NCBI GenBank assembly: GCA_958450365.1
Contig: CAUEEP010000921.1
Location: 1,727,001 to 1,791,000 of the forward strand
Direction of reading: 5' to 3'
Origin: Mesorhabditis belari
Taxonomy: Eukaryota; Nematoda; Chromadorea; Rhabditida; Rhabditidae
DNA length: 64,000 bases
Each line of letters begins with the position of its first letter. Within the stretch, counting starts at the first letter, position 1. The notes under the pieces are model-generated. The model did not search any database. It saw only the letters and a program-made list of their open reading frames with translations, and was not told where the DNA came from. The position numbers were made by a program, and so were the translations under genes. Positions 11,077-23,016 of the stretch are shown in pieces.

Positions 11077-12167
11077 TACAGCAATCTACAGCAATTTACA
11101 GCAATCTACAGCAATCTACAGCAATCTACAGTAATCTACAGTAATCTACAGCAATCTACAGTAATCTACAGTAATCTGTCTTTTCTACTGCACTAAAACT
11201 ATCGTAATCGATTAACGATTAACGATTTGTATGCATAAATGAATAGTGATCAAGTTAAGACTGCGATTTTCCATATGCCAGACCGTCAACGATTACAGAT
11301 GGTCGTCATTAGTGCACTTTGTGCTAAAGGCTCCATTTCTGGCGAACTGAAGCCTTCATTTTCTCGTTCACCAATCGTTATTGAGAGAAAAAATGAGGAA
11401 AATGAGGAAAATGAGGAAAATGAGGAATTCAGTGGACCAGAAAGGCAGAGTTGAGTTGAGCTAGGAGTTGAGCACAAAGTCAACTCAAAGAACACACAAA
11501 GTACACACGAAGTCAACTCAAAGAACACAAACAAAACATCTGAAATCGTGATGAGTACAGTTTTTTAAGTTTAATAAACCTAAAATCAATATGAAATCTA
11601 AAAGAGAGTCTATAGTTTTACAAAATAAAAGCATAGAAATTATTGCTCTTGAGCAGAAATTATTGCATATCAGAAATATTAAAATAGATAAAAATTTCAT
11701 TATTCTACTTGTCATCAAGTTTTAAGCGTTGAGAAATATTTGAGGAATGTGTGGATAGGAAAAGCTTTATGGGAAAAGGCGACAAGCATCCCTGTAAGCA
11801 AAAATCGAAAGAAGATGAGTCAACGATGAGAAGAGAAAAGGCTTACACGGCTCGGTGAAGGGGAAAAGAGGGTAAAGTTGAACGAGAAACAATGCTCTGG
11901 ACAAAAGGTGGCTAAAAGGCGACAGGTATCTACAATATGATAGTTCTACTTGGTAGACTTAATAAAATGAGTATCGCCAATCGATGCGCTGACTCTGATA
12001 GCCCTTGGGCGCAAATTTACAGCTAAGTTTCTTCTTTTTAAACCATCTAAAAGAAATCCTGATTGAATGATTGGTGACCTTTGTGCGTTCTTTGTGCGGT
12101 AATTGCTCGCTTTCTGGTACAGTCTCTCGATAGATGGCTGTTCCCTTTCTGAGTGGGTTAACGTTGG

Positions 12168-12436
12168 GGACAGCTTTGCTTGGGACAACTCTGCTTGGGA
12201 CAACTCTGCTTGGGACAACTCTGCTTGGGGACAACTTTGCTTGGGGACAGCTTTGCTTGGGGACAGCTTTGCTTGGGGACAGCTTTGCTTGGGGACAGCT
12301 TTGCTTGGGGACAGCTTTGCTTGGGGACAGCTTTGCTTGGGGACAGCTTTGCTTGGGGACAGCTTTGCTTGGGGACAGCTTTGCTTGGGGACAGCTTTGC
12401 TTGGGGACAGCTTTGCTTGGGGACAGCTTTCCCAGA
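12168..12436. repeat. Tandem array GGGGACAGCTTTGCTT (16 bp)
   Basis: About sixteen near-identical units; the first few are 15-bp variants reading GGGACAACTCTGCTT. Long frames on both strands (KAVPKQSCPQAKLSPS and the like) are translations of the array, not genes. The stretches 11180-12160 and 12440-12950 show no supported gene. Confidence 0.9.
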
Positions 12437-12974
12437 GATAAGAATGCGGAATTTGAGCTCTTGATCTCTTGTTTCTTGATTTTCAAGAGTCATTAGAGTA
12501 ATCAGTTTGGAAAAGATGAATAGATTCAATGAAAGCTTCAAAAATATGTTTGAATGATCAATGAGAAAAGCTGTGACTAAGCGTTGGTCAAAGAAAAGCA
12601 AAGAAATGGGTATGCAAAGTGTGGAATTTTTCAGAAAAGAAAGGAAAAGAGAACAGATGTGTTTGTCCATTCAAACATTGCATGACTCAGAGAGATCTAA
12701 CAAGAAATAGAGATCTAACAAGAAATGCAAGAATGGGAGAATGATTAGCATTCATAAAAGTCGATGCAAATTCCCAAATTTCGAGAAAATATTCGCAATT
12801 TTACATAAAGCAAAGAAAAGCCAAGAAAACACGAGAGTTTTTGTGAACTTTAAGCTATCCTAAGCCTTCTAGCTTAGGATCTAGCTAGCTTCTAAGCCTA
12901 AATCCTAAGCCTTCTAGTGCATTTCTCTCATTTCTGCAAGTAAAATCAGAATTCAATGGCTTTAACCCGAGATA

Positions 12975-13350
12975 CTTGGTCGACCAACTTTAGACGCCCC
13001 GTTCTCAGCCCCATTTTGAAATATTTTTATGTTTATATACCAAAAGATAGAAGACATTAAGGGCTATCTGTTGGTATATTAAACATAAAAATCTCTCAAA
13101 ATAGGGGTGAGAACGAGGCGTTTAAAGTTGGTCGAGGGTTCGAAGTCGAGGTCGAGTTGGTCGACCAACTTTAGACGCCTCGTTCTCAGCCCTATTTAGA
13201 GAGATTTTTATGGTTAATATACCAAAAGATAGTCCTTAATGTCTTCTATCTTTTGATATATTAACCATAAAAATCTCTCTAAATAGGGCTGAGAACGAGG
13301 CGTCTAAAGTTGGTCGACCAACTCGACCTCGACTATGACCCCTCGACCAA
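12975..13350. repeat. Tandem palindromes, 'CAACTTTAGACG' family
   Basis: Two near-perfect palindromes of about 165 bp stand side by side. Each has arms containing CGACCAACTTTAGACGCC, then GTTCTCAGCCC, then GAGATTTTTATG, around a short centre with AAAAGATAG. The same double palindrome recurs at 49413-49760, which suggests a tandem pair that moves or is copied as a unit. Confidence 0.75.
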
Positions 13351-13992
13351 CTTTCGACACAGCTAACAAGCTACAAAACAATAAATGATTTGGGGCGCGA
13401 AATAGAATAAAGGCGCACGGATTTCCTCAATACTTTTCCAATTTTTAGGCTGCCAGAGTGCTTAGTGACTATTCGCCACAAAGCACTTCAAATCCTAAAT
13501 GAGATCAATAAAGAAAGCATTCAAAAACAAAAATTTCTCTTTTAAACGAATAAGGAAAGGTAATAAAAGCCTTAAAAGAGATCAAAATGTAAATATTTGT
13601 GGAAAAATTTGAGGAAATAAAGCTCTTTTCGAAATGTTTGCCATCTTTTTTTGCAAAATGCGGATTTTACGGTCACTGATAAAAAAGGAAAATGATTTTT
13701 TTTTGAGGGGAAAAGCCTCGAATTTCTATCGGCTTTTGGGTTTTCCGAAAAAAAAAAAGGGATTTTTTTGAAGAACTATGATTCACCGTAAAGGGAAATA
13801 TTCATAAAAATCTAAAATTTATTCAAACTTTTAATCTATCTATGTACATATTCATTAATCTATGCACATTAATCACAACAAATCTATCAAAAGCTTTCTG
13901 GTGCACTTAATATCTCCTTATATCTCCTTATTTCTCCTTACAAAAGTTTATTTAAAACTATTTTTCACAAAAAAATGTTTACTTTTAACTAT

Positions 13993-14540
13993 TAGGCTGG
14001 TGAATTGAAAACTGCCGGACTTTGAACTAAAATTTATTCAACATAAAACCATCAATTCATTCCAAATAATTTCCATTATTATTGAAGACTTCTGCCCATT
14101 TTACAGGCAATTTGCGGATTCCTCTTTCATAGTAGGATTTTGGTTTGTGTGTGAGACAAGTGTGAGACTCAAAAATGGAGGACTGGAGACTCAGAAATGG
14201 AGGAATGTCCCAGTTTGAGCACTTTCTTCAAAAGAAACCCATTTTGGTGTCAATAGAAAAGTTGTAGAGAATCAAAAATGAAGCTTATAGCCAAATTTCC
14301 AAAAAGATACACTTAGTAGTTTCGCTTAAAATGCAAGTTTTGTTGCAAGCTTTGTGAAAATTCGTAAATTTGGCATTTCTTGAAAACCAGTTTTTGAATC
14401 GTTCTGAAAATTTGGATATAAGCTTGATTTTTGATTCTCTACAACTTTTCCATTGACACCAAAATGGGTTTCTTTTGAAGAACGTGCTCAAACTGTCACA
14501 TATGGCAATAGCCGGCAGTTTTCAATTCACCAACCCAATA
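13993..14540. mobile_element. Mariner-derived MITE with internal foldback
   Basis: Inverted ends TTAGGCTGGTGAATTGAAAACTG and CAGTTTTCAATTCACCAACCCAA are flanked by TA. The left third encodes on the - strand the C-terminal remnant YERGIRKLPVKWAEVFNNNG of a mariner transposase. The rest is the foldback module (about 14205-14500) shared with 5585-6080 and 54300-55290. It is a deletion derivative carrying a foldback. Confidence 0.75.
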
Positions 14541-15200
14541 GAAACTTTAAAGCTACGATAAGCAAGCTTACTTTGAATTCAGTCGATGAAAGAAAAAGCT
14601 TTCTTTGGTATTCAAGGACGAAAAAAGGGGAGAGAAGGGTAGTGCCCGAATGGTTTTTGGCTGTCCCCGAATGGTTTTTTTCTTTGGTAATATAAACATG
14701 AAAAAGCTATCATTTTCATTTTCACCTTTTCATTAACAATTTTGTTATCAATTGAAAATTGAATAAATGAATGAATAAATTGATTTTCGAAAAAAAATGA
14801 CTGAAAAAATGACGACTATTTTTGAAAGCGGGATTTGAGTAGTGGAAATCGATATCTCCGATGGGGATCGCTGACTCGAAAATTCCGCAAAATCCATCCC
14901 ATTTCACCCAGGGGAAATTTAGGGTAAAAAAACGCGAAATGGCCTTCATGGGGAAATAAGGAAATGTTTTGGAAATCAGGTATATATTCTACATTTTTTT
15001 TTGCATGAATGGGATGAATTTTTCGGAAAAGCCTTTTGAATTTTCTCTTCTCTCAGCTCTTCTCATTCATCGGAATCCCCTTTTGACCCATTCATTCTCC
15101 CGAATTTCTACGCCCAAATCTCATCAGAGTCTCATTTTTGAGTAAAACGATACGAATCTAATGTTGAACATGCAAAAAAATTTAGCTTAAAATAAAATAC

Positions 15201-15299
15201 CGTATTTTCTGTAATAGTAGTGCAGTCTATAATAGTAGTGGAGGCTGGAGGGGGGTTGAAAAAATAGTAGTGCGCACTACTATTACAGAAAATACGGTA
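15201..15299. repeat. Short 'TAGTAGTG' inverted-repeat element
   Basis: The ends TACCGTATTTTCTGTAATAG and CTATTACAGAAAATACGGTA are perfect inverted repeats around a core of about 55 bp with further GTAGTG motifs. It is related by its ends to the MITE at 3526-4204. Confidence 0.75.
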
Positions 15300-15348
15300 A
15301 TATTAGTGAAAATAGCTGAAAAAAAGTAAACTCCAACATTTCATTTGG

Positions 15349-15682
15349 GTTGTACTTTGTGCTCATTGATATTTTGTGTTAAACGCGCTCTTTCTGGTGC
15401 ACTGGATTCTTTTCTTGTGAAGATAATAGAAAACTACAAATCCTAGTGCACTAGAAGGGATGTGTTTACAGATCTTGAGCACAAAGTACAAAAAGTAGAT
15501 CATGAAGTATTGGACAATGTTTTTGTAAAATGGACATTGTAAAATTAAGAGCATTGCGGTGTACTTTGTGCTTAAATCTGTAAACACAACCTTTCTGGCA
15601 CATTGATCATCGTTTTTTTATTGATTTTTGAAGAATTGGGTGCACTAGAAAGGTTGCATTCAGTTTCAAAGTACAAAGCCAC
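15349..15682. repeat. Two copies of the 'CTGGTGCACT' foldback MITE
   Basis: Copies at 15349-15493 and 15556-15682 have the arms ACTTTGTGCT...CTTTCTGGTGCACT and the reverse. Between 15690 and 16230 the DNA is purine-rich (AGAAAAGAGA runs) with no supported gene. Confidence 0.7.
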
Positions 15683-16309
15683 AAGAAAAGACTCGTTTGG
15701 TGAAATGATCACTTTCAAAATGGGAAAAGTGAATGCGATCAAGTGAAATGGAGATATTCAGGTGAAAGATATGGAATTGAATTCCTAAGAGCTAAAGGAA
15801 TTTTGGGAGAAAAGACGGGGGTGAAGGTAAGGAGTGAAATGCAAAGCGCGCTAATCGAATGTGCCGAGATTTTATGCCTCACCACTCCTCTTTCGTTTCT
15901 TTTGCGATTTTCCGAATATCGCCTCGGATCTGCTGAAAAGAGAAGAGAAGAGAAAAGAGAAAGAAAAGAGAAAAGAAAAGAAAAGTGAAACTGATATCGG
16001 AAAAGAATTGATGAAATCTTGCATGAAATGAAAAAGATTGAGGGATTGGAAACAAGCCAAGCTTAGGGAAATGGAAAATTTCAATATCCATTCGATAGAA
16101 AATTGCCTTATTGGGAAAAAACAAAGTAAAATCACAACTAGAATGCCTAAAACATTTCCCTTTCTCTTCTACCATGTCTCTATTTTCATCTAATAGTTCA
16201 GTTTTGTAACGGTGCAGAAGATGAGCCTTTTGCTTTTGTTATTTCCATTTAACTCCGTAAACCATCTTACAGTTAGTTTTGGTCTTTATTGTGGTCCGGC
16301 TACGAAAAG

Positions 16310-17170
16310 CTCAGGATTCTCCACTCGGCTCCCAAATGGAAATAGATAGCTTTGTCATTTCAATACAAAATAGAAAGTATTGTTTTACCCGATAAATTAA
16401 TTTGATAAAAACAAATGATTTGAGAAGGCAAAAGAAGCGACGACGAGGCGCTTCCATTGACTACCTCCAAATGGCGGGGACGTCAATTGGAATGCGACGT
16501 CGTCGGCTCCCAAATGAAAATAAATTGTTTTCTCATTTCAACACAAAATCTATCGCTTAAAACAATACTTTCAATTAAGCTGATAAAAACAAACAAACAA
16601 ACCAAACCTAAATAAAAAAAAAAAAACAAATTATTTAAAAATGAAGAAGAAACGACGACGTGGCGCTTCCATTCATTGTGATCGGGCTACGAAAAGTTCT
16701 GGATTCTCCACTCGGCTCCCAAATGGAAATAGATAGCTTTCCCATTTCAATACAAAATTGAAAGTATTGTTTTACGCGATAAATTAATTTGAGAAAAACA
16801 AATGATTTGAAAATGAAAAAGGAACGACGAAGATAGAAAATGATTTGAAAAAGAAAAAGAAACGACGACGCGGTGCGCCCATCGACTACCTCCAAATGGC
16901 GGCGACGTCAATTGGAATGCGACGTCGTCGGCTCCCAAATGAAAATAAATTGCTTTCTCATTTCAACAAAAAATCTATCGCTTAAAACAATACTTTCAAT
17001 TAATCTGATAAAAATAAATGATTTGAAAATGAAAAAGAGACGACGACGCGGCGCTCCCATCGACTACCTCCAAATGGCGGGGACGTCAATTGGAATGCGG
17101 GGTCGCGCGAAAATTAATATTTTAAATTTCCGACAGAAATTCAAATTTAACATGAAAACGTCTCGAAAAA
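16310..17170. repeat. Tandem module shared with 62900-63720
   Basis: Three to four imperfect units of about 230 bp each hold GGCTCCCAAATGGAAATAGA, AATACTTTCAATTAA, CCATCGACTACCTCCAAATG and GACGTCAATTGGAATGCG. The last unit runs into GCGAAAATTAA...AACATGAAAACGTCTCG. The same units, ending in the same tail, occur at 62890-63720 inside an intron of the mucin-like gene. Confidence 0.75.
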
Positions 17171-17344
17171 CACATTTTTTCTCTGAAAGTTTTTCTCTAC
17201 TAATCTACTTTTTTTCTGATTCTGTGAGGGCTCAAAAAATATATCGAAAGATATAAAAAGTGGATAGATTGGTTAAAAATAGACAAGATTACAGTAGTTT
17301 GAAGAAACGGGATACGTTTTAGAAAACGTCGTCAAAGAAAAACA

Positions 17345-18175
17345 TCTAGGGCTTAGGTTACGTAGATGTCGTAGCCGATTATGAATGAAATTTTTCGGCA
17401 AATCTTTCTAGTAGGGCAACCCTTTAATGTATGAGGACAATATTATATCATCCTGTAGCGAATTAAATTCTGCGTCGATTGGTACCAAATTTGTGAGTTT
17501 AGGTTAAAAATTACCGGCGCTACAACGTTTCATTCATAATCGGCGGGACCCCCGTAGCCGATTATGAATAAGTGAGTCTAGGAGCTTCCAACCATCAAGT
17601 ATTTGGTATCATTCAACGCAGAATCATTAATAATTATGTTAAATTTTTAAAATTAGAAAGATTTGATAAAAAGAAAGAAAAATTAGAGCAAAAAAAACTG
17701 TTTGTTCAAGAGGAAACTTTGAGGCCCCATAATTTTTTTTCTTTTTATCAAATCTTTCTAATTTCAAAAATTTAACATAATTATTAATGATTCTGCGTTG
17801 AATGATACTAAATACTTGATGGTTGGATGCCTGTACTGTACTGTACTGTCCTGTATACAGTCTATCGTAGTCAATTATCAATAAGTGAGTCTAGGAGCTT
17901 CCAACCATCAAGTATTTGATATCATTCAACGCAGAATCATTAATAATTATGTTAAATTTTTAAAATTAGATAGATTTGATGAAAAGAAAAAAAATTAGAG
18001 CAAAAAAACTGTTTGTTCAAGGGGAAACTTTGAGGCCCCATAATTTTTTTTCTTTTTTTAAATCTTTCTAATTTTAAAAATTTAACATAATTATTAATGA
18101 TTCTGCGTTGGAGGAGACTAAATACTTGATGGTTGGACGCTCCTAGACCCGCTCATTCATAATCGGCTACGACAT
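17345..18175. repeat. Nested foldbacks with GTAGCCGATTATGAAT ends
   Basis: The ends CGTAGCCGATTATGAAT and ATTCATAATCGGCTACG bound two tandem palindromes (about 17552-17835 and 17866-18160). Their arms contain CTAGGAGCTTCCAACCATC and CGCAGAATCATTAATAATTA. A smaller foldback with the same ends is at 17345-17550. Frames inside are by-products. From 18180 to 19880 I see only low-complexity frames rich in Lys/Arg. Confidence 0.7.
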
Positions 18176-19885
18176 ATATATTTCTATCCTTTTCTACCTT
18201 ACGGTAAGGTAGAAAAGGATAGAAAAGCATCTGTTCATGAGTTCAAGATGTTCAAGACTAAAGCTTACATCGTGAATTCAATGTTTTTAAGTATATGAAA
18301 GATTTCTGATCAGTTGATCAATGAAAGACTGCTTTAGGAGTCGAAAAATACGTTTCGGCAACAGGTGAAGGTGAAAAGATTTCATAGAAAAAGCAAAAAA
18401 AAGGGGCAAAATAAGACAGGTTCGTATCAAGGTAAAAAGAAAATCGGAAAGAAGAAAGAAAAAGAGAACGACAATAGAGAAAAAGGAAGAATTCGCAAGC
18501 AACCAAGGACAAGTTATCGCCTGAAGGGGAGGCTGAGAAGAGAATTGAGACTGGGAAAGATTGCGACTGGGAAAGATTGCATTCCATTGATGGTTGACTG
18601 CTTCGAGAACGAGGCTTGTTAACTGAATACCATATCCTAATGTTTAAACATTCAAACTTTACCTAATCCTAACGCACTATGGTTTTGATGAGTCACATTT
18701 CAGAAAACAAGACTCAACAAGACAGTGTTGAACAACGCAGCTGCTCACAAAAGTTTCTAGACAGATATGTACATTGGATATGTACATTTCTAGACAGATA
18801 TGTACATTGGATTACAGATTTTGTAAGCTCTACTTGATTATCTGCTAGAAATCTTGATTTAGCAAGCCTGGTAAAGACTTTTGGCGGACTTTGATCTGCT
18901 GTAAAGATCAGGCCTTCTGTAAAAGCTAGGCCTGCAGTAAAGTCGAACCAGACCAGAGCCCCTAGAACTGCCCAGTTCTGCCCATAAGTAGTTTTTCAAG
19001 CTCACTTAAAGTTGCACAAGTCCAGAAACGCACTTAATATTCTTTTTTTAGATAATGACGGCAGTTATAGCATTGATAGCATGATGAATGGGGTAAAATT
19101 TTATCGAAAGTAGACTAATGCTCATAAGTTCTCTTAAGGATTTTGGAAAACCCAAGTAGAAAGCTATTTTTGGCAATTCATGACCAAAAACAAAGAGAAT
19201 CAGAAGTTTTTGTTTTTGCCAACTGCAATCTATGTGCAAAAGAATGCACAGGCAGACAGGCAGACAAGACAGACAGCTCAGTTTATCCCAACTGCCACAA
19301 CTTCTATGAGGAATCACTTAAAAGTGGTTTTTCTTCTTTAATCATTGCAAATACTTGAACTAGAATAAGAATTCTAAGGCGTAAAAAGAGACTGAAAATC
19401 GTTGAAGCAAGCGTGATTAAAAGAATCAACTCTGCTGATCAAAGAATGCACAGTGCAATAGAGAATCTCTATCTAGCAATAGAGATAGAGATCCTCTATT
19501 GCACTCTGAACTACAGTTTCATCAGTTCATCAGCTTCAAAGTTTTTTAAATTTACAGTTAAAGTTTTGTCCAATGTTGTCAAGAATTTTCGTTTAAGCAT
19601 GAAACTGATTGAATAATGCTTTTTGATGCTTTGTTAGAGATTGAAAACCGCTGTGAGATTTGCTGATTTTAAAGAAGAAAGGAACTCGTTTTGATTTCCT
19701 TTCTCCTTGGGTTTTCGTCTTTCAGTGAAAAGAAAAGTATTCTATTGGACAGACAGACAGTAGGATTTTGAAGATCGTAAAGGAATTGAGAAAACTAAGG
19801 AAAGAAAACTTTAGGGAAGAGAATTCTTTGTCATTTTAGATTTAGTGGCTTTTAAACGTGGCGTTTGTCGCGAAAAAGCATCATA

Positions 19886-20254
19886 AAGACAGACAGACAG
19901 ACAGAGGCAGGCAGACAGGCAGACAGACAGCCAGACAGAGAGGCAGACAGAGAGGCAGACAGACAGACGGACAGGCAGGCAGACAGACAGACAGACAGAC
20001 AGAGAGGCAGACAGACAGGCAGGCAGACAGACAGACAGCCAGACAGCCAGACAGACGGACAGACAGACAGACAGGCAGACAGAGAGGCAGACAGACAGAC
20101 AGACAGCCAGACAGACGGACATGCAGGCAGACAGACAGATAGCCAGACAGACAGAGAGGCAGACAGACAGACAGCCAGACAGACGGATATACAGACAGAC
20201 AGACAGCCAGACAGACGGATATAGAGACAGACAGGTGGCCAGACAGACAGCCAG

Positions 20255-20288
<34 letters not shown>

Positions 20289-20292
20289 AGGC

Positions 20293-20323
<31 letters not shown>

Positions 20324-20325
20324 TG
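19886..20325. repeat. CAGACAGA tetranucleotide-type array
   Basis: About 440 bp of CAGA/GGCAGACA units with GACGGA and GCCAGACA variants. Frames reading SVCLSVCL or RQTDRQTD are repeat translation. Shorter arrays of the same kind are at 22927-23022 and, in the other orientation, at 61703-61850. Confidence 0.95.
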
Positions 20326-20771
20326 GCATACGGTAGATCTGGAAATTTTGAACGTCAATAGATGTCCAATGGAATTATGCCATATCTTCTCAATTCTTTG
20401 TCTCTTTTTGTCTCAATCTTTTCGTCTTTGATTTATGGTAATCTACAATCTACATTTCCTCGCTACATCGTTAGTCTAATCAGCTAATCAGCAACAATTT
20501 GATCATAAATTTGTTTCTTTTTGATATTTTGACTTTCAGGATCGAATGAATCCATGAAAATGAGAGAGAAAAGAGAATGAGGTCATCTCTTTCACTTTTC
20601 TTTCGCCTTTTTCACTCAATTCACTTCTCCAATCCGCACGATATTGATTCAAATCTTGCTCAATCCAATCACCTCTCTATAAAATTAAATCTTCTACTTA
20701 TTTTGATAATATTCAACCAATAAAACTATTCAAATTTTTAATATAGCTTATCCAAAGCTTTAAACAAATCG

Positions 20772-22983
20772 ATGAAGGTAAGTGTTGTCAAAAATGATTG
20801 GTTTAGCTAAAGAAATCTTTTAAAGGGGGGTATTAATCGCGGCCGGGTGACAATAAAAATTTTTTTTTACGGCAACCACCTGTTTTCTTATTTTAATATC
20901 GCTGATTTTATTATAAAAAGAATAAAAATCACCCGGCTAGAGTGATTTGATGGGTTTACAAATTTTTGGAGACACTGCAAGGCTTGGAGAAAAACAAGAT
21001 CGTCACTCATCAGACAGTCTAGATCGATTGAGTCTAGATCGCACAGACTAGATCGATTGAGTTTTAATTGCAGATAAATTTAAAAACAAAATAAAAAGCA
21101 CAAAAAAACAATAAAAATAAATTGTTAATCTATAATTCTTCCTCTTGCTCACTTCCTCTTGCTCACTTTCATCTTCGCTCAAGTACAGCAGTTCCTCAAA
21201 CAGTACAGCGGTTCCAATACGGTTCCAATACGGTTCTTTTTTTGATCTAATACGGTTCCAATACGGTTCCAATACGGTTCCAATTTCCAGCGCATCTTCA
21301 CCAGAAGTGACTGGATCTCCTCCACCGTAGGACGTCTTCAGCGCTTTGATTGACACAATTAGATCTTTTTTCCATTTGTGGTCGCTTGTGGTTTTAGTTT
21401 TCTCGAATAGGTGCATTTTAGCTGGGGTGTCTGATGAGTGACGATCTTGTTTTTCTCCAAGCCTTGCAGTGTCTCCAAAAATTTGTAAACCCATCAAATC
21501 ACTCTAGCCGGGTGATTTTTATTCTTTTTATAATAAAATCAGCGATATTAAAATAAGAAAACAGGTGGTTGCCGTAAAAAAAAATTTTTTATCGTCACCC
21601 GGCCGCGATTAATACCCCCCTTTAAAGAAAAATAAAAGAAAAGTTTTTAAAAGTAAATAGTTTTTTGATTTTGATATTGATATTTTTGATATTTCGAATT
21701 TTCTAGGACCTCACTGAGAAATGTGATGAGAAATTTGATGAGAAATTCGACCAAAACTCTTCCAAATATTTTCCCACAGCTACTTTCGAGCTCTTTCACA
21801 CAACCACCGCCGTGCATGTAGTCTCCATTTTACAGGTGTTGTTTTTGGAAGTTAAAAGTAAGGTTCTTGATTTCGAAAAGGTCCAAAAAGTCAACAAGCT
21901 CTTTGAAATTTACTCATTAAACTATTCCACCTCCACTGTGATGCTAAAAGCATTGTTTTCTTCTTGGCTTCTCTCTCCTTCTTGGCTATAAGCCTTGGCT
22001 TCTCTTCTTGGCTTCGCTTCTTGGCTTTTCTCTCCAACAGTAGTGTGTTTTGTGGGAAACTTAGTTAAACAATGAATCATTTCCTTTACGAGTTGGGAAT
22101 ACAAAAATATCAGCGCTGGGCTCGAACTCTAGTTTACTAACGCTAACGCTAACAATGACACGAAATCCGGTAAATCTTACTAGGGAACGTTCGGTGCCCG
22201 TTTCTTAAGACGAGACCAACTCCATCTTATAGAATCGACTACTACGCTGATTCCAAATCCGTTTTCAGTTTTGGTCCTTGAGGCTTGTAACGCGAGATAT
22301 CTGGGTTACAAGTTATATATCTAGATATCTACTATATCTAGATCTAGATACCTTACTTGAGTTCAATTTTCTCAACGGAGTCAACTAGAGAAGTGTTGTA
22401 TCGGCAAAGCTGCCGACCAGCTGCCGACTAGCTGCCGATGTAGAGCTGCTGATGTAGAGCTGCCGATGTAGAGCTGCCGATGTAGAGCTGCTGATGTAGA
22501 GCTGCTGATGTAGTGCTGACGATGTCGAGCTACCGATGTAGAGCTGACGATGTCGAGCTGCCGACATACGGGTCCAAAGCACCCTGGTTCGTTCCCCTCC
22601 TCTTCTTCTTTTGGTTTTCTTAATCTAGCACCTTTTTGCAAGCTTATTTTTTCTTTTAACTGCTTTTTTCTTCAGTGTTTTTAAACTTAATTTTGTATTA
22701 CAATTTGAATCGATAAAATGCTAAAAATGGTCTTGTCTTAAAAGGTCACCAGGCGACGTTCTCTAGTTAGGCTTTACTTTAGGAATCGTGGACCATAGAG
22801 AAAGATACTCTAATAAGTAAAATTATGCACACTAGTACAGTATCCTTTCAGATCTTCTTGATTCTCCTCTTTGTGGCCATCTATTGGGGAATGGAGAGTC
22901 ATGGGTTCTTTATCCAGGTAAGTAGAGAGATAGACGGAGAGATAGGCAGACAGAGAGGCAGGCAGGCAGACAGACAGACAGGC

Positions 22984-23016
<33 letters not shown>

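Larger units (their letters stand above)
9719..11175. repeat. Decamer array ACAGTAATCT interrupted by a transposon
   Basis: Repeats of CTACAGTAAT/CTACAGCAAT occur at 9719-9790 and resume at 11077-11175. The intact maT-type element sits between, flanked by TA, so the array was one block before insertion. The TA target is part of the repeat unit itself. Confidence 0.85.

Noticed and set aside
12134..12670. Lys/Pro/Ser/Gln repeat proteins of up to 175 residues
   Set aside because: Frames through the 16-bp array on both strands; no flanking exon signals or initiation context.
18365..18622. Basic 85-residue frame that could be a small nuclear protein
   Set aside because: Low-complexity Lys/Arg composition from A/G-rich DNA and an equally long frame on the opposite strand.
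19811..20358. Cys/Leu/Ser-rich and Arg/Gln/Thr-rich proteins of 94-172 residues
   Set aside because: Pure translation of the CAGACAGA array in several frames.
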